Source: Gremmenia infestans (lineage: Eukaryota > Ascomycota > Leotiomycetes > Helotiales > Hamatocanthoscyphaceae). From it: a DNA stretch of 64,000 nt. The stretch spans positions 124,001-188,000 of the forward strand of contig JAFEVB010000044.1 of the NCBI GenBank assembly GCA_032629725.1, read 5' to 3'. Shown one piece after another: positions 18,742-30,751 of this stretch (positions within the stretch are counted from its first letter, which is position 1; each line of letters opens with the position of its first letter). The position numbers and the translations under genes were made by a program. The notes beneath the pieces were generated by a model. It was not told where the DNA came from. It made no database searches and saw only the letters and a program-made list of their open reading frames with translations.

Positions 18742-20564
18742 GATGTCTATTATTGATCGACGTCCGGTGATTGGAGATGTGCCAATGTCTCCGATAGGAT
18801 TTCAATCTTGGGTGTCAAGTGAAGACGAATGAAGTGTTGGGCAGAGTATTATGGTCGCGTGGTGGGGCCGCAGAGAGTGAATTGCAGGCGCGAGTGGGAG
18901 ATTAAGTGGAAGAAAGAAGGACGAGAGTTCGTCTACGGAGATGTGGTAGTTGCGACTGTGCACCAGGCAGTTAGTCGTAGGATGATGTGGTTTGAGGTTG
19001 GTGTTTTTGGTTTGCAGATTGAAAGTTGCAACTTCTCAACATTGAAGCTTTTCAAATATTAGCGCCTCATGTATGAGGCGAAAATAAAGTTTTAGAGCCA
19101 ACACAGTCACGTTACTATAAAGTATCAAATGCCATTCTTATTTTAGAATTTGGAGAACTAAGAAATGGGAAGTAGTTAAGTCAGGAAGGTAGTTTCCTTC
19201 TACTTGTTGCCCTTATGTCTATAAACGTGTTGAAGTGATTAGTACCTTACGTTACAAAAAGTTGACGATACTTGTTAATTAGCATTATGCTGTAAACTTT
19301 TGCTCAAGGTAGACAGCTTAGCAAGGTATATAATGATAAAAAAGTGCTTATGAATAATTTGTCCATATTCGTTATCTATTAGAGAGAACTCCAGTTCCCA
19401 ATCTATCAAGTGTTTCCTCCTAAGATTCGCCATAGGAGCACTTGCACAACGTGGTGTGGGCGCCTTAGGCAGCACCCGCTACTACCTTACCTAAATAGTC
19501 GGCTCCTTCTCCTTCCACACTTCTTACAATACAACTCCACCCACATCGCGAGTTTTCGATTCCCACACGTGGGTCTTAACATATTCCGTACATATACTGA
19601 ATTTCTACGGCACTAGAAAAAGTAGCCCAAGTAAAAAATGTCTTGAACCTAAATATTGAGACACAAGCACCTTCATTACCCAAGGTGACAGATGTCATAT
19701 GTACATTCTTTCGTTCATGGAGACAGAAGTACTTCGTAGACGCTAAAGAGCTGAGTACAGTACCAGAACCTCGTGATTTTAGTCCTGAAGCCAGAAGAAA
19801 GATATTTACCGTTCAAAATTGTACTTAAACTTATTCTTGAAATCCATATATATAAAAACTTTATACCATATAGCCTCTCCTCTTTTCTCCATCACTTCTA
19901 CACCCAACCCGCATAACAACCTCCGAACCTCCACCATACTTGGAAAATAGAAACAAATAAAGGCCTTTTCTTCTTCTACTTCTACTTCTACTTCTACGCA
20001 CCAACACCAAAAGCATCAAATAAAAGCAACAGACACCCTGCGATAAATGAAAATCCAATACCAACTGATGCCGCCACTGAATCGCATTGCCGCAGGTCTT
20101 TTCTTTTCGAATACTGCCGTTTGCAGTTAAGGGCCACGAGACTGCAGTACGGACGCAAGCTAGCAGGTGGAGTGGAGTGGAGTATCGGTAGGAAGGGAAT
20201 GTGGTGTGGTGCGGTGTTGTGTGATGCCTCAAGGCACGGCGATGTGTGGGTAGAAAGTATGAAATCTTGGAGCCCTGTGGGAAGTGAGTGGTTCTTGTGG
20301 TTGGGGACTGTAGAAATAATAAGAGCATTGGAATATTGGTAGGTGGTGAAGGTGTTGGTAAACACAAAGAATTCTATTCATCTATAAACAAAAAAAAGGG
20401 TTGGTGGTTTATATACCTCTTGTTTCTTCTAAAACGCCATAAACTCCTTGCTTTCGCTTTTGCTGCACTATACAGCTGTACAGATCCTCTATATATCAGA
20501 CCATTGCCAGTCTTCTTCTCTTCTCTTCTCGATCCAGAAATCCAACCCACCATGTATGATCTTT
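18742..20564. other. Intergenic spacer, 1.8 kb
   Basis: Holds the eIF4E promoter on its left edge and the 3' flank of the Mpv17-like gene on its right. The middle (about 19070-19860) is AT-rich without conserved frames. A hexanucleotide TTCTAC repeat (about five units) lies at about 19972-19999. No gene supported. Confidence 0.6.
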
Positions 20565-21288
20565 TCACTCTTCCACCACCTCATCAGCCTCAACTTTCTT
20601 CCCCCCCTGACTATTCAAGAAGCTCAAGTAGCAATTCCAGCCCAACGACACAACATTGACAACCAGCACCCGATGATGCAACGGCACCAGCTTGAAGTTC
20701 ACCGCCTGAATAACAGGCCACACCATCCAATTTTTCTCCAGGGCATTCCAGTACGTGCTCTCCAGTTTATCCTTCGGCGACGTACCCTCCATGATGGCCA
20801 TACTGCTCAGGAAGACAAACAGGTTGGTGGAGGCGAAGATGGTCTGGTCGGCTGCGACGCGTGCCACGATCTCGGCGTTCTTGTTGCGCAGCACGATTTT
20901 GTTCTGCAGGAATTTGAACCACGTTGTTGCGGCGGGGCCGAAGATTGCTGTGGTGATTGAGTTAGTCGGAATTGGCTATGATACATTTTTATTTTGTGGG
21001 GGAGATGGGAGAGAGAAAAGGTATATACCTCCTCCGTACAAGGCCATGCGTCCTGTACGTGCCAGCTCGTGGTTCTTCAATCCCTTCTTCTCGACGAGCT
21101 GCTGAGCCATCGTGTCGCCCGTTGCAAAGAGGACCGCGGTTGTGATGCTCTGGGTGAGCAGGGGGCTCGTGGCCAGCTTTCTTTGGTACCTGAATACATA
21201 CATACACCATCAGCATTGTTATCGGGCGTGCAACGCAATCAGAGTCAATTGTCTTCTCTTTTCAAAGAAGAACTTACCAGCGAAACAT
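20565..21288 (-). CDS. SYM1: Mpv17/PMP22-family inner-membrane protein (Sym1-like)
   Basis: Three exons, 21288-21278 (only 11 nt: MFR plus two bases of the Trp codon), 21189-21029 and 20947-20565, 184 residues. The opening MFRWYQRKLATSPLLTQSITTAVLFATGDTMAQQ is the Mpv17 signature, with W-Y-x-x-x-L and the GD-x-x-AQ motif. Later RTGRMALYGG, GPAATTWFKFL, ADQTIFAS, WPVIQAVNFKLVPLHHRVLVVNVVSLGWNCYLS are the diagnostic helices. The WP-x-x-Q-x-x-NF-x-x-VP motif is complete. Four membrane segments are expected. Yeast Sym1 sits in the mitochondrial inner membrane and supports growth under heat and ethanol stress by affecting metabolite transport. The tail is short and acidic. Confidence 0.92.
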
Positions 21289-21669
21289 CTTGGCTGATTC
21301 TTTCTTGTGACCGGAGATGGAGTGGTGGGATGGTTTTGCTGGAAATGGTATGTGTGAGGTTGAAATTGTTTAAGAAGGATTAAAATGTTGAAGAAGCAGG
21401 GCAAGCTACCCATGTCCATGCTAGCGGCCGAATAGGGGCCCTTCATGGGGAACCCCACAAATGGCGGTTTTGGAAGATCATTAATCCGATTGTGTGTAAG
21501 AACTGAACTGATAAAAACCCGAAATTATTTTTAGATTTGAAGGCTTAAAAAGATTTACATTCGAGAGTTTATTCGGGCTAGAATCCTATCACGATTTTGT
21601 CATGATAAGAAAGTTCCTAACAAACAAGATGCAATATCCATATTATCATTTACTAATCGTGGAAGAAGT
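21289..21669. other. Promoter of SYM1 and 3' flank of TRAX gene
   Basis: Both neighbours are on the minus strand. AT-rich, no gene or recognised motif. Confidence 0.5.
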
Positions 21670-22691
21670 TCAATAACTCTCAACCGCCCCTCTATCATCA
21701 GCAATACCCGGAACCCAACCCTTCGGCCTTTCCCTCCCCCTAATAATCAAGCCATAAACCGCACTCTCAACCTTCTCCACACACGTCTTCATAACCTCCA
21801 TCTTCTTCTCTACATCCTTCCCCAACCCCGTGCCCCCACAAGACCCCGTATCCAGCGCCTGAAAACACGTCCTCAACTCCCTCAAATCAACAAGAATATC
21901 CCTTCTCCCCCCATCACCTCCTCCTCCAGGCAAAGACCCAGTAGTAGCCATACTCGTAATAGCAAAACGCATCAGTTCCCCCACGAGATCAAACAGTCCA
22001 AGCACATAATCATCACCAGTTAGCTCAATACCCCCCTGTAACGTCCCCGCTGCTTCCGATATCGTAATGAGGCGTTGGTGCTTCAGATAATGCTCGAACG
22101 AAACAGCTTCCATATATTCTTGGATCCCGCCTGAGATCTGTCGCTGGTAGCGCCAGGCGTTGATGCCTGTGAGGTCTGGCGCGATGGCCGAGAACTGTTT
22201 CTGCATCGCTGTGTAGCGCTCTGCGGTCTCCGAGGCAATCTTGGGTGGGATATCTGATTTCAAGGTCCGTACTCTATTTTTCCAGACGGTCTGTTAGAAG
22301 TGGTTTGGTGGTGGAGATGGGTTTTAAAAGGGCACGTGATTTTGTAGGTACCTTTGGAGAGAGAATATACTGGATGGAGTCAGTTGGTTGGTTTGAGAGT
22401 TTTGAGTGTTTGGGGAGGGGAGACTTGCATCTTTTTACTCGCTGCTGTGATGTCTCGTGAAGCTTTGATGATCCTCTCTCTGCGATCATGGTGCTCGTCA
22501 AGCTCGTCTCGGAAAGCCTCGAACATGGGCATGAAGGGTGACGCATTCACCTCTTTTTCCTTCTTGACGCCATCGTGATCTCTCTTGACTCCTGGCATCT
22601 TCTCGGACATGGACCCTGACTCTGACTTTGATTGAGGATGTGAAGTGATGGATAGTTCGCTCATGGCTTCTGTTGGTGGTAGTGGCTCCAT
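21670..22691 (-). CDS. TSNAX: Translin-associated factor X (TRAX)
   Basis: Three exons, 22691-22429, 22369-22352 (18 nt) and 22273-21670, 294 residues. The first 50 residues are a polar leader. The translin fold starts at SPFMPMFEAFRDELDEHHDRRERIIKASRDIT, continues SKKIIFSLQR across the two junctions, and includes YQRQISGGIQEYMEAVSFEHYL and TGDDYVLGLFDLVGELMRFAI. That region supplies the EYMEA and DLVGELMR residues that form the RNase active site in TRAX but not translin. The first intron uses a GC donor (GCAAGT). No GT donor nearby gives the right phase, while GC restores the conserved SKKIIFSLQR. With translin it makes C3PO, an octamer that cleaves RNA. Translin itself is not in this window. 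Confidence 0.9.
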
Positions 22692-22910
22692 TTTTGAGGT
22701 GTGGCTGGTGAGCAGTGCAGGGTTCAATTGAAGCTAAAGAGCTCCACGTCCAACGCGTCGACCTTTTGATATCAGAAAGTTCCAAATCCCATCCCCTCAG
22801 AAATAAAGACAAATCCCCAAATGTCTATCTAAAAACCACACTCCTTAATCCCCCACACCCACATTCACTTAACCCCTTCTTCACTACCCCCAAAAAGAAA
22901 AAAAGACACA
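22692..22910. promoter_or_regulatory. Shared promoter, TRAX and GPI mannosyltransferase
   Basis: Start codons of divergent genes are 219 bp apart. The right half is a C/T-rich tract typical of fungal promoters just before the PIG-M start. No specific factor site recognised. Confidence 0.5.
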
Positions 22911-24462
22911 ATGCCCCCCTTCTTTTCCCCCCTCCCCATCTTCACATCCGCCATCCTCCTCCGCGCCACCCTCCTCTTCTACGGCCTCTGGCAAGACGCC
23001 CACTCGCCCCTAAAATACACCGACGTCGACTACAACGTCTTCACCTCGGCCGCGTCTCTCGTCACGCAGCACCGCTCGCCCTACGACCGCGACACGTACC
23101 GCTACACGCCGCTGCTCGCATGGCTGCTCGTGCCCACCACAAGCACGTGGTGGTGGTTTGATTTCAGTTTCGGAAAAGTGCTCTTTGCCGCTGGCGATAT
23201 CGTAGCGGGCTGGCTCATCGTGCTGGTGTTGACGAGGCAGAAGGGCATGCAGATGGGTAGGGCCCTGCGGTACGCGAGTATCTGGCTGCTGAACCCAATG
23301 GTTGCGACGATTAGTACGCGGGGCAGTTCGGAGGGCTTGTTGGGGGTGCTGGTGGTGGCGTTGCTGTGGGCTGTTATGGGGAAGAGGATTGGACTTGCGG
23401 GGTTTCTGTTGGGGCTGGGTGTGCATTTTAAGATTTATCCGTTTATTTATGCGCCTTCTATTGTTTGGTGGTTGGATGAGGAGGAGGTTGGAAACGAAAA
23501 GGAAAAGGAAAAGGAAAAGAAGGACGCAGAAGGGGAGGGAAAGGGAAGTGGTGGTGTTTTTGAAATGGTGTGGAGGTTTTGTAATGCGGCTAGGATTAAG
23601 CTGGCTGTTATAAGTCTACTTACTTTCATGGGATTAAATGGGCTTATGTACTCGATGTAAGTCAATCATCCATCCCATCCTATCTACTCCCCCCAAAATA
23701 CTAACAGCACAAAAGTTACGGCTGGCCTTTCCTCCAACATACGTATCTCCACCACGTAACACGGATAGATCACCGGCACAACTTCTCCCCCTACAACACC
23801 CTCCTCTACCTCTCCTCATCCACATCCTCTACATCCTCATCTCCATCTTTTCCCTTCTCATCCCTACACCTAGAATCCCTCGCTTTCATCCCGCAACTCT
23901 TCCTCTCAGCCTTCGCTCTCCCCTTGCTTCTAGCAAAGAAAGACCTACCCTCGACAATGCTAGCACAGACCTTCGCATTCGTATCCTTTAACAAAGTCTG
24001 CACAAGCCAGGTACTTCCCTCCCTCCCTCCCTTTCCCTTCGCCCTACCATCCACACATCTTCTCTCACTAACCTCCCCCTCCCCCAAAAGTATTTCCTCT
24101 GGTACCTAGTCTTCCTCCCCCTCTACCTGCCCACCTCGACCCTCCTCACGCACCCCATGCTAGGCCTCAGCGCCGCCTTCCTCTGGGTCGCGACACAGGG
24201 TCTATGGCTCCAGCAGGCGTTCCGGCTAGAGTTCCTAGGCATCAGCACGTTCGTGCCGGGTCTGTGGGTGTCCAGTTTACTGTTTTTCTTGTGCAATGCG
24301 TGGCTGTTGGGGATTATAGTGGGGGATATTGGAGGGATTGAAAAGGCAACGGCTATATCAACATCTGCAGGTACGGGTACAGACAGAAGTACTTCGGAAC
24401 CACTGTCAATATCAACGTCGATGTCGAAAGCAAAATCACAATCTCAAAAATATGTAAAATAA
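22911..24462 (+). CDS. GPI14: GPI mannosyltransferase I (PIG-M/Gpi14)
   Basis: Three exons, 22911-23656, 23716-24010 and 24091-24462, 470 residues. The signal-anchor-like first helix is followed by KYTDVDYNVFTSAA, the luminal DxD-type motif (DVD) of this GT-C family. After it come SPYDRDTYRYTPLLAWLLVP and NPMVATISTRGSSEG, both PIG-M hallmarks, and GLGVHFKIYPFIYAPSI. After the first intron YGWPFLQHTYLHHVTRIDHRHNFSPYN is the second diagnostic block. About ten membrane helices are expected. The enzyme adds the first mannose, from dolichol-phosphate mannose, to the GPI core in the ER. A charged Lys/Glu-rich loop at about residues 195-220 is a low-complexity insert. The Ser/Thr-rich tail after about residue 435 is also atypical. 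Confidence 0.93.
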
Positions 24463-24864
24463 GATAGAAAGAACGAATTTTAGATGAATGAAAGAGAGAG
24501 AAAAATATCACTCCTTGCTTCATTCGGTCATTCATTCAAACTCCCTGATCCGACTATCTAAACGCCATTATGCTCAAACGTATGTGACCGAACGATGAAA
24601 CTCCAAATTATGCCAGCCATGCAAGCAACTCAACTCCGTCGCTGTATTACAGTCCAGCCTTTTCCGACTTATGTCATGAAATGTCATGCACCAGATTATA
24701 TAATCCGACACTCCATCCCATCCCGCAAATGCACAAATGCAACCTAAACAAAACAAAACAAATAAGTAGATTCTCGAGCCGGCGCTATGAAAGCAAAGTA
24801 AAGCAAAGCAAAGCAGATGAGATGGATTAGAAAAGAGAGAAAAAGAGAGATTTCTCCCAGGGTA
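24463..24864. other. Intergenic spacer, convergent ends
   Basis: 3' flanks of the PIG-M gene and the F-box gene. AAAGC/AAAGT-like repeats occur at about 24790-24815. Nothing else seen. Confidence 0.5.
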
Positions 24865-26667
24865 TCATGAAATCGTAATCCCGCTGTTGAGCGAAGCATA
24901 GCTCGAGACTTTAATCGACAACGGCCTCGTCTTGGAGAACGTAGGCGGAGCTAGCAACTGTCCGTCTTTAAAGCCGATGTCGCCTAGGTATTCCGCTTTC
25001 TCGAGGAAGGAGGCACGGGGTCGGGTTTGGGCGAGAGTATCGATTATGGTGTCGCTCCAAATGCCAGTACATTGGTTATTTTTGAGCTGGAAATAGGGGT
25101 TCAAGGCTGGGACTTGGGAATCTGAATTCGTTAGTTTTGAACGAGGGGTATTTGTACTTGAATATCAAGACTTACCGAGATCGAGGAACCGGATTCGAAG
25201 GTAGTCCAAGGCTTTAAGCCGCTCTAATGACTTTACTCCGGCTAGAACCAGTGATTCGAAAGCTAAAATGAATGACATGTCCGTGATGCCTGACCCATCA
25301 TTCCAAATGAAAGTCGGTCTACACACGTTCTTAACGATGAGGTCGATGCTCTTTAATCGAGACTCTCGGGGATTCGACAATCTTGCTCCTTGATTGAAAA
25401 AGCACCCGCAGATCCGTCCCGTAAACGCCAGATGCTCCAAGGTTGGAAGCGCTTTTGCCAACTCGTTGCAGAGATGCGCTTTTGCGTTTACCTTTTTAAC
25501 GAACAGCGGGGACACGGCCTCCCTTCGATAATCTGCTTCTATGCAGATGTTCAGGTGTGTGAGGAATCGTGGGAGGTTTGGGACGATCGTAGACATGGAA
25601 ATGTACGCCTTTGACTTTGGTCTTGCATAGGAACCATGCCACTCTTGGAGACTTGGTAGTGCAGCCGCAATGTGTTGAAAATCTTCATTTTCTCTGATGA
25701 GATTCCACTGTCCCTTGCAAACAAGGGTTCTGACCTGTGGGAGAACCGGTAGTGATGTCGTGTTCTTGCTGAAATGCCGCACCATCGGAGGCTTTTTCCT
25801 GTCTCCGCCTTCCAGGGTCAAAATACATGCCGTTGCGAATGTCAACCGGACGAATAGAAACACCTCATATAGACTACAATTATTCGACGGGCTTTGGTAG
25901 GTAACGTTTGTGTTTGTGTTGTCTGCTAAAGCAAGTGATCGAATCAGCACGGATCGGTCTGGCGAGGGAGTCCGATGTGTCCGGTCAAAGGCTGGGTTCT
26001 TTTGCTGAAATACAGGAAACCATATTTCGATGTGCTTAACGTATGAACAGAGGTTCGGGTGTTCATGGAACCAGTAGGAGGCTTGGTCTACAGATTCTCT
26101 CGTCCCCTTGATCTTCAAATGTCGATAGAGCCGCTCTTGTATCAATTCCCTCCACTTGCTTGTCACTAGAGAAAGTTGTGCAACTTCTCGTCGCCTCGAG
26201 TGTCTCAAAGCCGACCCCCATCTGCGCAAAGCTTTCGATCCTCCTGCTGCGGGAGCCCTGGAAGATGTTGAAGCCCGGACTCCGAAGATGTGATCGAGGA
26301 TACACTCATGGATTTCGCCTGGAAGCTGTCGAAATGTAGCATTCGAAGACGTCGCGGGTATCGAAAGGGCGGTAGTGTCCAGACCCAACCTATCTGCAGC
26401 GTTCGACCTCTGCGAGCACTGAATATCGCCCTCTACCATATATGCCTCTAGAAATGGGGTACTCATAGGCCGTAACGGAGGCACAATACCGTCCTCATAG
26501 TCCTTGACCATAAGTCTCTCCAGAGGGGAGGGGAGTGACGATACTGTCGGGGTTGAGGGTCCAGGTGTTGCAGGTGTGCTGGCCGTGGTCAAGAGATGGA
26601 GCGTGTGATTGGGCCCAGCCTCATCGATACGGACGTCCTGCGTGGAATCTGTGAAGGTTGTAGCCAT
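24865..26667 (-). CDS. F-box protein
   Basis: Two exons, 26667-25176 and 25121-24865, joined through GAT (Asp), 582 residues. The upstream in-frame GTG at 26682 is not a credible eukaryotic start. Residues 1-105 are polar. An F-box-like segment begins near residue 109 with FRQLPGEIHECILDHIFG and ends near LVTSKWRELIQERLYRHLKI, the usual order for fungal F-box proteins. The remainder alternates leucines in the manner of irregular leucine-rich repeats, with WFHEHPNLCSYVKHIEIWFPVF and LPSLQEWHGSY. Such proteins link a substrate to Skp1-Cullin ubiquitin ligases. No substrate can be inferred. It is single-copy in this window. Confidence 0.78.
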
Positions 26668-28275
26668 CCTTCTCTTTGGCACGCACTGATTTCAGTTTGA
26701 CTTTGTGCGAATCTTGGGGATCGTCATAGACTCTTTATTCGCTGGATTGGTCGCTAGATGCCTCCAACGCCCCGGTGCCCCAATAGCCAAAAAGTCCTCT
26801 GTAGGTAGAATATCTCTTCGAAAACGAAACAGTGTAGTGGGGGAACAGAGCCCCAGTTCGGAGAATGCAGGAGGATGGCGTTTCGCGGATTACTCGTATT
26901 TTGTTGTTGTTGGACTGCAGTGTAGATACGGAGACGGAGAGGATTGCCGATGAGTGGGGTGCGGGAATCTTTAATCGGAAGTGGATTGAATGGGATGGGA
27001 TGGGGACTGGAGAGGAGAAGAGAAGTGAGGAATGGAATGGGACGGGATGCGACTGTGTTGGAGGTTGGTTGTTATCGGCGGTAGGTAGAAGTTGTAGAAA
27101 GGAAGGCATTCACGCCATGCCACGCAGTACAGTGCAATTTAACACGACGCTCCACCTGAATCAATGAGTGAGGCTGAGTTGTCTTGGTATGGTGTCAAAA
27201 TCATGACCCCACCCCACATCACGTTCTGTGTAAGTACGTGGTTGGCTTCTCTCTTGGCTACAAACTTCCCCGGACTTTGCTCTAGTATTACTCATAGTTT
27301 GTGGAGAAGCACTGTGTTATCAATGCTTCTGTATATCACCAAACTCCAGCCTCATTTACAGGTAGATGATTGATGCAGGAGAGTTTCACGTGATTAGTCA
27401 TTCGACGGACGCGGGGCGGGTATGCAACGGGCATTGGACTTGTATGACCTAGCATGGGGAAAATTTGACTTTCTCGCTTTTCTAGTAATATAAGATGATG
27501 ATATAAGGTTTAGACTTATAATTATGTTTTATCCTACACCAACAATCAGATCAAGTTATCGAGGTTCTTTCAATGATGCTTCATACCAAAATCTCATCCG
27601 TTCTTTGAATAATCATGCCTCCCCTCCTCACCGGCACTCGCCTGACTAAGGCCAACTTGCCTACAGTACCATATATGCTCTAGGTAAACTAAACTAACCC
27701 AACCTCTCTTTAGCTTCCTAACTTTAGCTTCCTAAATCAAGCTTCCTAAATTAAGCTTCCTAAAGTAAAAGCACTTTGGTTAAAGGAAGCACATTAATAT
27801 CAAATGCGGGATCACCATATAATTAACCTAAAGTAATATCGGATTCTCCGCAGCACCGGGAGATAAGAGCCAAGCTTTCCAAGCTTTCCCCCCGTGACGA
27901 ATCAGACGCCTCCCCGGATATAACCATACTGCATGCAGACCAGGCTTACCCTTGACTGCCATGCGAGCTACTCTTCTCAACTGCCACTTTGAGTCGGGCA
28001 GGGCAAGGTATGCGGCTCAGGTACAGTGTGAATCGGCGGCCGCCACCGATCTTTTGCCCTGTTGGGGAGGTCGCAGGAATGACAATAGGAAGTCCAGGTC
28101 GTATATGCATCTAATGACGATGATAGAAAATCACGAAAGCTCCACCCCGCATGTCGTGAAGTGAGGAAGGACATGTATAAGATAGTTAGCTATCCCCATG
28201 AAAGGTACAGTAGCTTTGAATCTCATCTCAAGTCCTCTTCCCTCGTTGAGACCTCGTTCCTCCTGTCAAGCAATC
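26668..28275. other. Intergenic spacer, 1.6 kb, divergent promoters
   Basis: Lies between two divergent genes. A four-copy 14-bp tandem repeat occurs at 27712-27763 (separate entry). The rest, including GGGATGGG-like sequence near 26990-27010, shows no supported gene. Confidence 0.6.
27712..27763. repeat. 14-bp tandem repeat, four copies of AGCTTCCTAA
   Basis: AGCTTCCTAA starts at 27712, 27726, 27740 and 27754, an exact 14-bp period with variable 4-bp spacers. A partial inverted core GGAAGC follows at 27785-27790. It lies about 510 bp upstream of the carboxypeptidase start. It may be a regulatory cluster or a simple minisatellite. Confidence 0.8.
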
Positions 28276-30174
28276 ATGCGGGCCGTCAATTTTCTCCTTC
28301 TGCTACTTGCAGCTTCACTCACTGTGGCCGTGGAAAGTCCACATAATAAAGCTGCAAAGTATGCAAAAAGGGCAAACCCACCTGTTCTGACAAAGGATGC
28401 GCCTCGCAAGAGAGACACTTCGCAATTCTTGACAAACACAACATCCAGTACGTTTTGGAAATCCCCAACGGGTCCGGTCGATTTCAAACTAACTCTAGCA
28501 TAAAGAGTTCGCTGTCAATGGAAGTGCCCTCCCCGAGTTCGACTTCAACATTGGTGAAAGTTACGCTGGAACCCTTCCAATTAGCGCAAACTCCAGCGAT
28601 CCTAATCAGTTATGGTTCTGGTTCTTCCCGTCCTCGAATCCACTGGCCTCGAAAGAGATCACAATATGGCTGAATGGCGGTCCTGGTTGCAGTTCCTTGG
28701 ACGGTTTATTTCAAGAAAATGGTCCTTTTATCTGGCAATCGGGCACTTATGCCCCTATCTCGAACCCCTATTCGTGGACGAATTTGACCAACATGATTTA
28801 CATCGATCAACCAGTCAGCACTGGTTTCTCTCCTGGAAACATTCTTGTCAACAATGAGCATGATGTTGCTGAGCAATTCAAGGGGTTCTGGAAGAATTTC
28901 ATCGATACTTTTTCCATGCATGGTTACAAGGTGTATATTACTGGAGAGTCCTATGCTGGGCAGTATATTCCCTACATTGCTTCGGGCATGTTGGATACAA
29001 ATGATACCAAATACTTCAATGTGAAGGGTGTCCAGATCAATGACCCTTCCATCAACGAAGACTCTACAATGATCTATGGTGAGTAAGACATTCTCCTTGA
29101 AAGACGTTGACTAACAAGATCAGCTCCTGTCGTACCAGCCCTCAAATATTACCAGAATGTAATTGGTCTCAACGAGACTTATATGGCTGGAATCGAAGCT
29201 CGTGCCGAGTCATGCGGCTTCACAGCCTTCCACGACAAATGGACTTCGGAATTCCCTCCCTCAGGTCCAATTCCCACCGCTCCAGACTGGACCGTAACAG
29301 GTTGTGATCTTTATGACGATATCTATAACGCAGCGTAAGGACAACCGGTTTTTCATATCACACTCCCTATCCCATTTCCTTTGTCTCGTAACTCCAACTC
29401 CTCAAATATATCCTGAAACGGAAATTTATTCTTCCTCTGCTCTCAAGACACCATTAAATAGGATACAACTAACCCTCTCCATACAGTTACTATGTAAACC
29501 CATGTTTCAACATCTACCACCTAACGGACTACTGCCCCTTCCTCTGGGACGAACTCGGATTCCCATCCCTAGGTGCCGGCCCTAACAACTACTTCAACCG
29601 CAGCGACGTGCAAGCCGTAATCCACGCCCCACCCACCGACTACTACGTGTGCGGCGCCGGCCCCAACCTGTTCCCGCACGGCGACCAATCCGTACCCTCA
29701 GCCCTCGGCCCCCTCCCCTCCGTCATCGAGCGCACAAATAACACGATCATCGGACACGGCCTCCTCGACTTCCTACTTTTCTCCAACGGCTCCCTAATCA
29801 CCATCCAGAACATGACCTGGAACGGGCTGCAAGGCTTCCAGGCGCCCCCGTCCTACACCCAGAACTTCTACGTCCCGTACCACCAGTCGCTCGGCGAGAT
29901 CCTGGAATATGTCAACGGTGCCGTGCCTAATAGTCCCGTTTTCACCGACACGGCTGGCGCGGGGTACCAGGGGACCTGGCATACGGAGAGAGGACTCACG
30001 TTCGTGACGGTTAATTTGGCCGGGCATGAGATCCCGCAGTATGTGCCGGGGGCTGCGTATAGGCAATTGGAGTTTCTGCTAGGAAGGATTCCGGATCTGT
30101 CGACGCAGGGGGATTATACGACGCAGACGGGGAATTTCACGGGGACGACGCCGCCGCTGAAGAAGAGGGGGTGA
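28276..30174 (+). CDS. Secreted serine carboxypeptidase (peptidase family S10)
   Basis: Four exons, 28276-28447, 28506-29078, 29124-29334 and 29487-30174, 547 residues. MRAVNFLLLLLAASLTVAV is a signal peptide; basic KR sites near residue 33 and at about residue 48 suggest propeptide processing. The S10 order is clear: ITIWLNGGPGCSSLDGLFQENGPF (oxyanion hole), IDQPVSTGFS, GESYAGQYIPYIA with catalytic Ser206, GLLDFLL with the probable catalytic Asp, and NLAGHEIPQYVPGAAY with the catalytic His. Many Asn-X-Ser/Thr sites point to glycosylation. The first junction uses ATAAAG as acceptor because the earlier CTCTAG would create a stop. It removes C-terminal residues from peptides at acidic pH, in the vacuole or outside the cell. 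The Thr-rich tail ends LKKRG. Confidence 0.93.
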
Positions 30175-30735
30175 GGGTTGGATTGTCTGTCTAATGTCTT
30201 AACCATGGTAATTATAAAAGTTATAGGATATGTGTATATTTTGGATATTGTTTAAACTAATTATACACCTGCCAACCTACCTACTCTTCTTGATCTTGGC
30301 TGAAACTCTGGTGTCCACACTTGTATCCACACTTGTGTCTTGCTAGTAAAGTACCGAATGTGCAAATATAAGTTGCGTATACGTAAAATACAAGGTTCAA
30401 AGCAATATCCTACCTATAGTACGTACTACTCACTCATAACCACCCTCCACCCTCCACATTCTCAAGACAAATCGCCCCCGCGCTATGAGTAAGAAACTAT
30501 ATCTTCATCCCGGCCCCTCCATCTCCAAAAATCCACGCCCTACAGAACGTTCCCAACCAAACCAAACCCCAAAACAGGGACATTGAAAATCCATCCCACC
30601 ATACCACGCCGAAATTCCACCCAAACGCTCTCAGTAGAACGAGTTGGTGTACGTCCTCGAGTAACAGAACAGGCACGGGGATGCATATGTATATAGACAG
30701 AGAGATAAAGTATGATACCTGATGTCCATTGTATT

Positions 30736-30751
30736 AGATCCGATCGGATCT
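30736..30751. repeat. Perfect 16-bp palindrome
   Basis: AGATCCGATCGGATCT equals its own reverse complement. About 560 bp past the carboxypeptidase stop. Function unknown. Confidence 0.6.

Noticed and set aside
17801..18832. 343-codon open frame on the + strand through eIF4E
   Set aside because: It lies antisense to a clear eIF4E gene and crosses both of its introns. Its protein has no recognisable domain and looks like a codon-composition by-product.
19861..20367. Minus frame of 168 codons
   Set aside because: Low-complexity, overlapping frames with no conserved sequence in a non-coding spacer.
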